DNA of 5,660 bases from DATKWV01 sp035529405 (GCA_035529405.1 DATKWV010000071.1:1-5660); one strand, 5' to 3'. Numbered from the stretch's first letter, positions 1-5,660 are shown. A program made the numbers and translations. Notes: generated from the letters alone by a model not told the origin.

Positions 1-684
1 CACTGCCTTTAATTTCCCGGCATTTATTGCCGCCTTCAGCGCAGTGGTATCTGTCACAGCCCCTCGTGCAGTGTTAATGAATATACAGCCGGGTTTGAGC
101 GATTTAAAAAACTTCTCGTTGGCCAGGTGAAACGTCTTATCCGTACCTTCCCGGTTCAGGGGGGTATGAAGCGTAATGAAATCGCAGTCAAAAAGTTCCT
201 CCAGCGGCAGGTACTTACTGTCGGCGGTTTGCTTTTGCAGCGGCGGGTCGTTTAGGTACACGTTCATACCAAGGCTTGCCGCTTTTTGCGCCACATTAGC
301 GCCTATGTTACCCACGCCTATAACACCTATTGATTTGTCTTGCAGATTAAAGCCGCCATTGTCTGCTGACTCCAGCATGGCTGCGACTACATATTCGGCT
401 ACGGAATTGGCGTTTGAGCCGGGCCCCCACGCAAAACCGATATTGTGTTCGCGCAGATAGTTCAGGTCAAGATGGTCGAAACCTGTTGTTGACGTTGCCG
501 CAAAGCTTAGCCTGCTGCCGGCCAGCAGCTGGCCATCGACGCGCGTTATGGTCCGAACTATCAGCGCATCGGCATCCCGAACAACCGCTGGCGTTATATC
601 AAGCCCGGGAACCATTTTTACCTCACCTATGGAAGAAAAATACTCACGGACAAAACGAATGCCCGCGTCCGCCACTATCTTCAT
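1..684 (-). CDS. pdxB: 4-phosphoerythronate dehydrogenase PdxB, C-terminus cut off by the window edge
   Basis: This is the N-terminal 228 residues of an NAD-dependent D-2-hydroxyacid dehydrogenase. PdxB oxidises 4-phospho-D-erythronate in the DXP-dependent route to pyridoxal phosphate, in the cytoplasm. It resembles remembered E. coli PdxB closely through its length: the MKI start, a GEV..VPG segment near residues 20-27, DADALIVR at 37-44, TTGFDHLD at 66-73 and SVAEYV at 94-99. The Rossmann motif GVGNIG is at 123-128, DPP is at 146-148, HTPL at 173-176, and the catalytic arginine lies in NTARGAV at about R207. The catalytic Glu and His and the PdxB-specific C-terminal dimerisation domain would lie beyond position 1, so they cannot be checked. 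The ATG at 684-682 has an AAGGG site 7 nt upstream. The gene starts 84 nt after amrS with no convincing promoter between, so co-transcription is likely. The alternative is another 2-hydroxyacid dehydrogenase such as SerA, but the N-terminal domain fits PdxB better. Confidence 0.87.
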   Translation of the reverse strand, partial: MKIVADAGIRFVREYFSSIGEVKMVPGLDITPAVVRDADALIVRTITRVDGQLLAGSRLSFAATSTTGFDHLDLNYLREHNIGFAWGPGSNANSVAEYVVAAMLESADNGGFNLQDKSIGVIGVGNIGANVAQKAASLGMNVYLNDPPLQKQTADSKYLPLEELFDCDFITLHTPLNREGTDKTFHLANEKFFKSLKPGCIFINTARGAVTDTTALKAAINAGKLKAV

Positions 685-691
685 TTCATAT

Positions 692-696
692 CCCTT
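692..696 (-). promoter_or_regulatory. Ribosome binding site of pdxB
   Basis: AAGGG on the minus strand, 7 nt before the ATG at 684. An ATG four bases upstream of the start (minus strand ATGAAATGA) is closed by a stop after two codons, so the ATG at 684 is the only sensible start. Confidence 0.6.
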
Positions 697-712
697 AATT
701 TTATCATGTGTT

Positions 713-729
713 GTTTCGAACTACGAAAC
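713..729. repeat. Small perfect inverted repeat in the amrS-pdxB gap
   Basis: Arms of 6 bp (GTTTCG and CGAAAC) flank a 5-nt loop. The element lies between the amrS stop and the pdxB start. On the minus strand no run of T follows the stem, so it does not look like an intrinsic terminator. It could be an mRNA hairpin between the two reading frames, a protein binding site, or chance. Confidence 0.3.
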
Positions 730-747
730 CGCATTTTTCAATTCCCG

Positions 748-761
748 ATAATCAATAATCA
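748..761. repeat. Tandem 7-bp direct repeat (ATAATCA twice)
   Basis: Two adjacent exact copies of a 7-bp unit just downstream of the amrS stop codon. This is AT-rich spacer with no matching promoter hexamers at a workable distance. No function is claimed. Confidence 0.3.
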
Positions 762-768
762 ACGTCTT

Positions 769-1806
769 TTACCATTTGCCTGCTATCCTGGTTTTGCAGT
801 CAGGACAATAACCGTTTTCGATTTTATTTTCGACGATTCTGTAACCCGTACGTTTGACCAACGTTGTCCCGCACTTGTAGCAGAAAGTGCTTTCCGATTT
901 GGCGCCCGGTACATTACCGGCGTAGATATAGTGCAGCCCCGCTGCTTTACCTATGCTCTGTGCCCGTTCGAGGCTTTCGGTCGGCGTGGGCACCGAATCC
1001 GTATATTTATAATCGGGACGAAACCTGCTTACATGCCACGGCACATCCTCGCCGGCCTGTGTAACGATAAAATCAGCCAGCCTGCTGAGTTCGTCATTAC
1101 CGTCATTTTCACCCGGCAAAAGCAGCGTTGTAATCTCAAGCCATATATCCGTTTCTTTTGCAATGTAGCTTATCGTATCAAGCACCGGGTCTAACCGGGC
1201 CTTGCACAACCTTCTGTAGTAATCATCGCTGAATGATTTGAGGTCCACGTTTATGGCGTCCAGCCAGGGCTTTGCAAAATCAATAGCTGCGCGACTTTCA
1301 TAGCCGTTACTGACAAAGACATTGGCAAGGCCCTTTTCTTTGGCCAAATGTGCGCAGTCGCTGCACAGCTCCATAAAAACCGTCGGCTCGGTGTACGTAT
1401 ATGCGATACTGGCGCAGCCGCCTTCCACAGCGGCCTGGACTATTTTGGCGGCGTTTATGGCCTGTCCGGAAATCTGGCCGCTTTCCCATGCCGCCTGGCT
1501 GAGCTGCCAGTTCTGGCAGAATTCGCATCTGAAATTGCACCCCATCGTGGCAATCGAAAAGCTCTGTGAACCAGGCTGAAAATGGAACAGCGGCTTTTTC
1601 TCTATCGGGTCGGCATTGGCCGCGCAAACTTTGGAATAGTTCAGCGAATAAAGTACGCCGTCTATATTCTTGCGAACGCGGCAGTGACCTGTCCTGCCGT
1701 CGGAAATCAGGCATTCCCACCGGCATAGATTACACCGGACCTTTTTGGACCGGTCCAGGCTTTCCCACAATACCGCGCGTTTGAGGTTTTTCTGCTGCAA
1801 CTGCAT
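769..1806 (-). CDS. amrS: AmmeMemoRadiSam-type radical SAM enzyme (AmrS), PflA-like
   Basis: A 345-residue cytoplasmic radical SAM protein of the group named for its frequent linkage with Memo and AMMECR1 proteins. To my knowledge its substrate is not firmly established. The CX3CX2C cluster motif is C90, C94 and C97, within GCNFRCEFCQNW. Other family marks are an N-terminal cysteine set (C25, C28, C32, C42), the block ANADPIEKKPLFHF at 63-76, YTYTEPTVF at 136-144, NVDLK at 186-190 and a C-terminal zinc-ribbon-like set (C309, C312, C334, C337). The open frame extends upstream to a GTG at 1875, but that codon has no Shine-Dalgarno and lies just below the predicted transcription start. The ATG at 1806 has AGAGG 8 nt upstream and puts the family's conserved N-terminus about 10 residues in, so I chose it. 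Neither Memo nor AMMECR1 is encoded in the window. pdxB follows 84 nt downstream. Confidence 0.92.
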   Translation of the reverse strand: MQLQQKNLKRAVLWESLDRSKKVRCNLCRWECLISDGRTGHCRVRKNIDGVLYSLNYSKVCAANADPIEKKPLFHFQPGSQSFSIATMGCNFRCEFCQNWQLSQAAWESGQISGQAINAAKIVQAAVEGGCASIAYTYTEPTVFMELCSDCAHLAKEKGLANVFVSNGYESRAAIDFAKPWLDAINVDLKSFSDDYYRRLCKARLDPVLDTISYIAKETDIWLEITTLLLPGENDGNDELSRLADFIVTQAGEDVPWHVSRFRPDYKYTDSVPTPTESLERAQSIGKAAGLHYIYAGNVPGAKSESTFCYKCGTTLVKRTGYRIVENKIENGYCPDCKTRIAGKW

Positions 1807-1814
1807 TTTATCCG

Positions 1815-1819
1815 CCTCT
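1815..1819 (-). promoter_or_regulatory. Ribosome binding site that decides the amrS start
   Basis: AGAGG on the minus strand, 8 nt before the ATG at 1806. The in-frame GTG at 1875 has no comparable site, so this favours the shorter 345-residue protein. Confidence 0.6.
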
Positions 1820-1894
1820 GGCAACTCGGGATTTCGCTGCTGCTTATCGGATGCACCCGGGTATGGCTGCACCACACACGGCCTGACGGCTTTT

Positions 1895-1923
1895 ATTCTA
1901 TACCGTTTACGCTCTGATGTAAA
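1895..1923 (-). promoter_or_regulatory. Sigma70-like promoter for amrS (and probably pdxB)
   Basis: On the minus strand, a -35 TTTACA (1923-1918) and a -10 TAGAAT (1900-1895) are separated by exactly 17 nt. Each hexamer matches the consensus at 5 of 6 positions. The -35 abuts the mlaF stop codon. Transcription would start near 1888 and leave a leader of about 80 nt before the amrS ATG. I saw no recognisable riboswitch in that leader. It is a by-eye prediction that follows Proteobacterial consensus. Confidence 0.6.
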
Positions 1924-2781
1924 TCACTGTTGTCGTTCCTCGGGTAAAAGCTGGTTCCGTGTCAATGCCTCGCTGGTGCGCAGAACCGCCAGGTCCTGCT
2001 CGTTGAGCCGCCCGTTGATAAACTGCTGAACTACCTCATGAGGATGGCTGCGAATGTGTTCGGCATCGCCGTCAGCGATAATCCTGCCTTCGTGCAGCAT
2101 AACGATGCGGTCGGCCACCTTGTATGCGCTGGCCATATCATGGGTAACGACAATGCTTGTAAGCCCCAGTTCCTTTTGCAGTTTTATAATAAGCTCGTTG
2201 ATTATGTCAGCCCGAATCGGGTCCAGACCGGTGGTCGGTTCGTCATATAAAATCACTTCAGGGTTCATTGCGATAGCCCGTGCCAGTGCAACGCGTTTGC
2301 GCTGACCGCCGGAAAGATTGGCAGGGTAGTAGTGCTGAAAACCGTCCATGCCCACTATCATCAGCTTGACCCTTACAATTTCCTCGACCCTGGCGTAATC
2401 GGTTATCCTGTAGTGCTGCATTATTGGAAACATTATGTTTTCAGCTACGCTGAGACTGTCGAACAATGCCCCTCCCTGAAACAGGAAACCGTAATGCACC
2501 CGCAATTTGCTCAGCTGGTTTTCATTAAGATTGTCGATTCGTGCCTGCTTGAAGTACACCCGCCCTGACGTTGGCCGCAGCAGTACGATAAAATGTTTTA
2601 TCAGCACGGTCTTGCCGCATCCGCTGGGGCCTATGACTACCGTGGTTTTGCCCTTTTCGATATTCAGGCAGATATTGTCAAGTACCACGTTATCGCCGAA
2701 CTTCTTTGTCAGGTCTTCAGCGGCAATTACGCTGTCGTCACTGACGAAAAAAGCCTTTTTTTGGCCTGCCGAGATGTTCAT
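1924..2781 (-). CDS. mlaF: MlaF-family ABC transporter ATP-binding protein (lipid transport)
   Basis: A 285-residue cytoplasmic ATPase of the Mla/MCE class, which powers phospholipid movement between inner and outer membrane through the MlaE permease. Walker A GPSGCGKT is at 51-58, the Q-loop at Q102 (FLFQGGALFDSLSV), the signature LSGGQ at 156-160, Walker B ending at D180-E181 followed by PTTGLDP, and the switch histidine at H214 in VVTHD. FQGGALFDSL and DEPTTGLDPI are typical of MlaF rather than of nutrient importers. About 30 residues follow the ABC fold, starting near QFINGR at 253. In E. coli MlaF a C-terminal extension after a similar FLDG contacts the neighbouring subunit. The gene lies 39 nt after mlaE and is probably on its transcript. 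The ATG at 2781 has no clear Shine-Dalgarno; the upstream sequence is A-rich. No alternative start is evident before the conserved core. Confidence 0.93.
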   Translation of the reverse strand: MNISAGQKKAFFVSDDSVIAAEDLTKKFGDNVVLDNICLNIEKGKTTVVIGPSGCGKTVLIKHFIVLLRPTSGRVYFKQARIDNLNENQLSKLRVHYGFLFQGGALFDSLSVAENIMFPIMQHYRITDYARVEEIVRVKLMIVGMDGFQHYYPANLSGGQRKRVALARAIAMNPEVILYDEPTTGLDPIRADIINELIIKLQKELGLTSIVVTHDMASAYKVADRIVMLHEGRIIADGDAEHIRSHPHEVVQQFINGRLNEQDLAVLRTSEALTRNQLLPEERQQ

Positions 2782-2804
2782 TTTGTTTATTAAGCCCGGG
2801 AAAC

Positions 2805-2820
2805 CGGATAATAACCGCTG
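2805..2820. promoter_or_regulatory. 16-bp motif in the mlaE-mlaF gap, shared with the larC upstream region
   Basis: The sequence CGGATAATAACCGCTG on the plus strand matches 14 of 16 positions of the reverse complement of 4988-5003. Each copy lies just upstream of a gene start (mlaF and larC), in opposite orientation. The motif is partly palindromic (CGG, 7 nt, CCG). It may be an operator half or pair, or a coincidence. Confidence 0.25.
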
Positions 2821-3630
2821 TTAAAGCAAAATCTTGGTTGTCCACAGGGCATTGTAAATACCCTTGAAGATAACCGCCAGCGCGAAATCAATCGCAAGTA
2901 TTGATATAAAACTGCACACAAACGCCTCGGTGCAGGCCTGGCCTACACCATGTGCTCCTTCCTTGCACGTAAATCCCTTGTAGCAGCTTATCGAGGCAAT
3001 GGCCACCCCAAAGAAGATTCCCTTTACTATACCTATGGCAACGTCCCACAGTTCCACTGCCTCGGCGCTGAAGCTCCAGTATGCCGTGCTGTTAATGCCA
3101 AGTTGTATAACGCTGACAAAATAGCCCCCGAGAATGCCCAGCAGGTCCGCATAGATAATCAAAAACGGCGTCAGAAGCAGACACGCCAGAACACGTGGAG
3201 CCACCAGATAACGTATCGGGTCTGTACCCATGCTGCGAATAGCGTCGATTTGTTCGGTAACGTTCATGGTACCCAGCTCGGCCGTCAACGCACCCCCGAT
3301 ACGCCCCGCCAGCATCACCGCTGCAAGAACAGGTCCAAGCTCTTTGACAACCGAGATATTTATCAATACTCCGAGATGTTCTTCCAGACCCATTCCCGCA
3401 AGCTGGTCGTAGGCCTGAATCGCCAGTGTCATACCCACAAACGCACCCGTTATCATTATAACCGGCACACTGCGGACACCGATAAGGTTCATTTGCGTCC
3501 AGATTAACGGATATGTCCGGCTTCTGGCGCAGCTGGCCGCGGACGTGGTGATTGACTGCCAGAAGAACCTCGCGAACTGCCCGCTATTCAGTACCGCCCG
3601 AACCGTTTTTGCGCCTAAATCGGCAATCAT
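2821..3630 (-). CDS. mlaE: MlaE-family ABC transporter permease (lipid transport)
   Basis: A 269-residue inner-membrane permease of the MlaE (DUF140) family, close to the usual length of about 260. It forms the membrane core of a phospholipid transporter with two MlaF ATPases. The amphipathic N-terminal region (residues 15-35) is followed by hydrophobic segments around 53-72, 88-108, 145-180, 197-216 and 235-256. The family core is clear: KELGP at 96-100, GRIGG..TAELGTM at 109-122, then EQIDAIRSMGTDPIRYLV at 126-143, which includes the loop that couples to the ATPase. CYKGF at 216-220 and GVGQA at 228-232 are the late conserved loop. Three nearby cysteines (C222, C233, C239) are probably extra to the common pattern, as far as I recall it. 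The ATG at 3630 has GGGAG 7 nt upstream. mlaF follows after 39 nt. No mlaD (MCE) gene is in the window, although such transporters normally need an MCE protein. Confidence 0.95.
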   Translation of the reverse strand: MIADLGAKTVRAVLNSGQFARFFWQSITTSAASCARSRTYPLIWTQMNLIGVRSVPVIMITGAFVGMTLAIQAYDQLAGMGLEEHLGVLINISVVKELGPVLAAVMLAGRIGGALTAELGTMNVTEQIDAIRSMGTDPIRYLVAPRVLACLLLTPFLIIYADLLGILGGYFVSVIQLGINSTAYWSFSAEAVELWDVAIGIVKGIFFGVAIASISCYKGFTCKEGAHGVGQACTEAFVCSFISILAIDFALAVIFKGIYNALWTTKILL

Positions 3631-3637
3631 TTTCTTT

Positions 3638-3642
3638 CTCCC
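3638..3642 (-). promoter_or_regulatory. Ribosome binding site of mlaE
   Basis: GGGAG on the minus strand with a 7-nt A-rich spacer before the ATG at 3630. It fixes the mlaE start. Confidence 0.65.
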
Positions 3643-3709
3643 GAAACCAAACAGCAGGTCATTTTATGCAGTCGTTGCACCGCATACCACAGCAGAAACC
3701 CTCATAACA

Positions 3710-3738
3710 ATAGTAAATGCTCGAAGTTCCATAGTCAA
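3710..3738 (-). promoter_or_regulatory. Sigma70-like promoter for mlaE-mlaF
   Basis: On the minus strand, -35 TTGACT (3738-3733) and -10 TACTAT (3715-3710) are separated by 17 nt, matching consensus at 5 of 6 and 4 of 6 positions. An AT-rich patch (TTTATTAATA) lies upstream and could help RNA polymerase bind. Transcription would start near 3703, giving a leader of about 70 nt. The promoter lies in the 162-nt gap after larC, so mlaEF can be expressed independently of larC. I saw no strong intrinsic terminator for larC in that gap. Confidence 0.6.
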
Positions 3739-3792
3739 CGCAAAAAGGCGGGTATTAATAAACGCACGAAAGCGGGGCGGCAAAACAGGCTG

Positions 3793-4965
3793 TCACAATC
3801 TTTTATATGCTGCCATTGCCGCGTCCTGAACGGTTTTTACCGGCTGATTATGTTCATCCGCGGCCTTAATACAGTCAGCAACTTCAGGTTTGGCATTTAC
3901 GATTTTGCCGTTCAGCAGGCCGGTCTTTATCTGTATGTCGCCGAAATCCGTTTTAACGGTTACGAATTGCCTGCTGAGCCTGGTTCGTTGCAGGAGCTGT
4001 TTTCGGATTCCAAAAGTGACACCTTGCTCAAAAAGCATTTGTTGAAGTTTTTCACAATCCTGGATGGTGCATAGCACCGAGACCTGCACAGCAGGGCGGT
4101 TATTTTTCATATAAATAGGCGTCGTAAAGACATCCAGCGCACCTTCGGACAGCAGTTTCTGTGTTATGGAACCGATTACTTCGCCGCTGATGTCATCGAC
4201 ATTGGTTTCAAGCTGACAGACACAGTCGGCGTTTTCTGAATCTGCAGCAGTGGTTTCGCCCAGAATCAGCCGCAGCACGTTTGGGAACTGCTCGGACTGG
4301 AACGTACCCGCCCCGTAACCCACCGATTCAATTGCCATTGCCGGCAGTGGGCTAAATTCATCCGTTATAGTTGTAAGAATTGCCGCTGCGGTGGGCGTTA
4401 ACAATTCCATTTGGGCGGGACCGGCAGCTATGGGAATATTTTTGATAAGTTCCGCTGTGGCCGGTGCAGGTACAGGCATTATGCCATGTCCGCACTTTAT
4501 TGTCCCGCCGCCGACACTCAACGGCGAGCAGTAAACCTTTTCAATACCCAAACCCACTACGCCGACCGATGCCGCAACAATATCGATTATCGAATCAAGG
4601 GCGCCGATTTCGTGGAAATGAACATCATTGCGGTCTTTACCGTGAACAGCGGCTTCTGCGTCAGCCAGTTTATTGAATATGGAAATGGCGGTTTTTTTTG
4701 CCCTGGGGTCTATTTTGCTGTCTTCGATGATTTGTATTATTTGCTTTATATTGCGGTGTTTGTGTTCTTCAGCAACCACGGGCACGAAGGTAAGGGCCGA
4801 CAGGCCCGCCCGGCTGGTTTTGGTTAACTTTATATCGAGCTTGTCGATACCTAAAGTTGCAAGCTGGCCCTTTAAGAATTCCGCATCCAGACCGGCATCG
4901 ACCATCGCTGCGACTATCATGTCTCCGCCGGCACCGGCAAAACAGTCAAAATATGCTATTTTCAT
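3793..4965 (-). CDS. larC: LarC, nickel insertion protein for the nickel-pincer nucleotide cofactor
   Basis: A 390-residue cytoplasmic protein of the LarC (DUF111) family. LarC uses CTP to insert nickel into the pyridinium dithio-dicarboxylate mononucleotide made by LarB and LarE, giving the cofactor of lactate racemase LarA and related epimerases. Family marks are the N-terminal DCFAGAGGDM at 7-16, HFHEIGALDSIIDIV at 116-130, the glycine-rich SVGGG at 150-154 and GHGIMPVPAPAT at 159-170, LLTPTAA at 188-194, GYGAG at 216-220, ETNVDDISGE at 253-262 and a late NAKPE..DC at 357-365. In Lactiplantibacillus plantarum full-length LarC is made by a programmed frameshift; here the protein is one unbroken frame. 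The ATG at 4965 has AAGGCGG 5 nt upstream. larA, larB and larE are not in the window. Because other epimerases use the cofactor, LarC alone does not prove lactate racemisation. Confidence 0.94.
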   Translation of the reverse strand: MKIAYFDCFAGAGGDMIVAAMVDAGLDAEFLKGQLATLGIDKLDIKLTKTSRAGLSALTFVPVVAEEHKHRNIKQIIQIIEDSKIDPRAKKTAISIFNKLADAEAAVHGKDRNDVHFHEIGALDSIIDIVAASVGVVGLGIEKVYCSPLSVGGGTIKCGHGIMPVPAPATAELIKNIPIAAGPAQMELLTPTAAAILTTITDEFSPLPAMAIESVGYGAGTFQSEQFPNVLRLILGETTAADSENADCVCQLETNVDDISGEVIGSITQKLLSEGALDVFTTPIYMKNNRPAVQVSVLCTIQDCEKLQQMLFEQGVTFGIRKQLLQRTRLSRQFVTVKTDFGDIQIKTGLLNGKIVNAKPEVADCIKAADEHNQPVKTVQDAAMAAYKRL

Positions 4966-4970
4966 AAATA

Positions 4971-4977
4971 CCGCCTT
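4971..4977 (-). promoter_or_regulatory. Ribosome binding site of larC
   Basis: AAGGCGG on the minus strand, 5 nt before the ATG at 4965 (the AAGG part is 8 nt away). It supports the full-length 390-residue start. Confidence 0.55.
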
Positions 4978-4980
4978 ATT

Positions 4981-4990
4981 CTGAATTCAG
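4981..4990. repeat. Perfect 10-bp palindrome near the predicted larC transcription start
   Basis: CTGAATTCAG reads the same on both strands. It lies between the predicted -10 box and the ribosome binding site of larC, where a repressor could block initiation. A 10-bp palindrome can also arise by chance. Confidence 0.3.
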
Positions 4991-5003
4991 CGGTAATTAT
5001 CGG
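4988..5003. promoter_or_regulatory. Second copy of the 16-bp motif, overlapping the larC -10 region
   Basis: CAGCGGTAATTATCGG on the plus strand is related to the minus-strand sequence at 2820-2805 before mlaF, with 14 of 16 positions the same. It overlaps both the predicted -10 hexamer and the end of the 10-bp palindrome. Confidence 0.25.
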
Positions 5004-5023
5004 ATAAATAACGGCCTATGCAA
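4996..5023 (-). promoter_or_regulatory. Possible sigma70-like promoter for larC
   Basis: On the minus strand, -10 GATAAT (5001-4996) matches 5 of 6, with a weak -35 TTGCAT (5023-5018) 16 nt upstream. Transcription would start near 4988 and leave a short leader of about 22 nt. The weak -35 makes this the least certain of the three promoters. Confidence 0.4.
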
Positions 5024-5050
5024 GCAGAATTTAGTTTCGGTGGTCTTTTA

Positions 5051-5082
5051 CAGAAGTACGAAATCCGGCATGATTACTGCTG
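5051..5082. repeat. Imperfect inverted repeat after the PEP-CTERM gene
   Basis: Arms of 8 bp (CAGAAGTA and TACTGCTG) pair at 7 of 8 positions around a 16-nt loop. It lies 29 nt past the PEP-CTERM gene's stop codon in the direction of transcription. No T-run follows on the minus strand, so an intrinsic terminator is doubtful; it may be chance. Confidence 0.25.
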
Positions 5083-5110
5083 GACGCATACACGCCTGAC
5101 GAGCAAAATC

Positions 5111-5660
5111 CTATCCTGCGCGTTTTCTCAGAAGTGCCAATGCGCCTAAACAAAGCAGACATACGCTGGCCGGCTCAGGGACATTTGTGGCGCCGTAGGC
5201 GCTGGTCTCGGGCAGGCCGTCATAGAATTTGCCGGCGGCGTAGGAAATGACGTGACTGTCAACTTGTGTGCTTAACTGTATGAAGTTATTATCCGAAAAC
5301 GGCCCTGTTCCGGTAATACCTAAGACGAACGTCACTGTCTCGCCGGGGTCTATTACGTGCGGCAGGCTTCCCTGACCGTCAATAAGCGACACATCAAACA
5401 GGCCAAAACCGTTGACATGGATACCGTCGCAGGCAAACGCCAGGTCCCAGTATTCTATCTCACTGCCGATTACCTCGGTCAGTACAAGGCCCTGTATGTC
5501 GGCGGTGGTGTTAAAATACACTTCGTTAATCTTCAGCGCCGGGTCGCTGAGGGGATTTTCAGGTGTAAGGTTAGTCACGGTAAGTGTCAAGGTATTGCCC
5601 AGAACAGAAAAATCGAAAGTTGCATCCAGTTGTTCTGCAGGCGGCGGATTAGTGCCGTCA
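5111..5660 (-). CDS. PEP-CTERM exosortase-sorted exported protein, N-terminus outside the window
   Basis: The frame is open from the window edge to the TAG at 5111, giving 182 visible residues; a TTG at 5590 is an internal leucine, not a credible start. The C-terminus carries a PEP-CTERM signal: VPEP (from 5182), a hydrophobic segment of about 14 residues with two cysteines, then RKR and a short tail. In this class the protein is exported by Sec, anchored briefly in the inner membrane by this helix, then cut by an exosortase and released to the cell surface or beyond. The visible body is rich in Asp, Thr, Gly and aromatic residues with alternating hydrophobic stretches (for example DATFDFSVLGNTLTLTVTNL), which suggests a beta-sandwich; I do not recognise a named domain. 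The signal peptide should be upstream of 5660. No exosortase gene is in the window. The downstream gene larC appears to have its own promoter. Confidence 0.88.
   Translation of the reverse strand, partial: DGTNPPPAEQLDATFDFSVLGNTLTLTVTNLTPENPLSDPALKINEVYFNTTADIQGLVLTEVIGSEIEYWDLAFACDGIHVNGFGLFDVSLIDGQGSLPHVIDPGETVTFVLGITGTGPFSDNNFIQLSTQVDSHVISYAAGKFYDGLPETSAYGATNVPEPASVCLLCLGALALLRKRAG

Noticed and set aside
685..768. Promoter for pdxB using TTGATT or TTGAAA as a -35
   Set aside because: No -10-like hexamer lies 16-18 nt from any of these candidates.
706..1194. Plus-strand open frame of 162 codons
   Set aside because: It runs antisense to the well-supported amrS gene, has no ribosome binding site or recognisable domain, and is explained by the codon pattern of the opposite strand.
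1307..1726. Minus-strand open frame of 139 codons in another frame of amrS
   Set aside because: It lies wholly inside amrS, which carries the conserved radical SAM motifs in its own frame.
2755..2761. In-frame slippery heptamer A AAA AAG at codons 7-9 of mlaF, as used in dnaX frameshifting
   Set aside because: A -1 shift meets a TGA five codons later, so it would give only a very short peptide. No strong downstream stem is evident, and the full-length frame is needed for the ATPase.
2950..3507. Plus-strand open frame of 185 codons opposite mlaE
   Set aside because: It is antisense to the conserved MlaE core, has low-complexity polar content and no recognisable motif.
3739..3792. Possible terminator between larC and mlaE, with GC-rich runs and TTTTT
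   Set aside because: The GC-rich runs do not pair into a stem longer than about 3 bp before the T-run, so an intrinsic terminator is not supported.
5111..5590. Complete gene starting at the TTG at 5590
   Set aside because: The frame continues upstream without a stop to the window edge with the same beta-strand-like composition, and there is no signal peptide after the TTG, which an exported PEP-CTERM protein requires.

Overview
This window looks like a piece of a Gram-negative bacterial chromosome, most likely from the Planctomycetota (class Phycisphaerae or a relative). The main clue is a protein ending in a PEP-CTERM sorting signal (VPEP, a short hydrophobic helix, then RKR), a form common in that phylum and also found in Verrucomicrobiota and Lentisphaerota. 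The MlaE/MlaF lipid transporter genes also imply an outer membrane. The phylum is an inference, because there is no rRNA or other marker gene. All six genes lie on the minus strand, so transcription runs from high to low coordinates. Coding density is high and no stretch over 300 bases lacks a gene.

In order of transcription the layout is as follows. A PEP-CTERM protein occupies 5660-5111 and its N-terminus is outside the window. larC, for nickel-pincer cofactor synthesis, lies at 4965-3793. mlaE (permease) at 3630-2821 and mlaF (ATPase) at 2781-1924 form a two-gene lipid-transport unit. amrS, the radical SAM enzyme of the AmmeMemoRadiSam group, lies at 1806-769. pdxB, 4-phosphoerythronate dehydrogenase of vitamin B6 synthesis, lies at 684-1, with its C-terminus outside the window. 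The listed starts were checked against upstream ribosome binding sites. Two differ from the longest open frame: amrS probably begins 23 codons downstream of a GTG, and the PEP-CTERM frame stays open to the window edge.

Three sigma70-like promoters can be read by eye, in the gaps before larC (145 nt), mlaE (162 nt) and amrS (117 nt). The window therefore probably holds several short transcription units, not one operon: larC; mlaE-mlaF; and amrS-pdxB. The genes do not form an obvious pathway. The pairs most likely to act together are MlaE with MlaF, which build one ABC transporter core, and possibly AmrS with PdxB, which appear to share a transcript.

I see no clear undescribed system, mobile element, CRISPR array or RNA gene. 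The points worth following are the AmrS-PdxB pairing, the absence of an MCE (MlaD) gene next to mlaEF, a short near-identical motif upstream of both larC and mlaF, and the unidentified exported PEP-CTERM protein.
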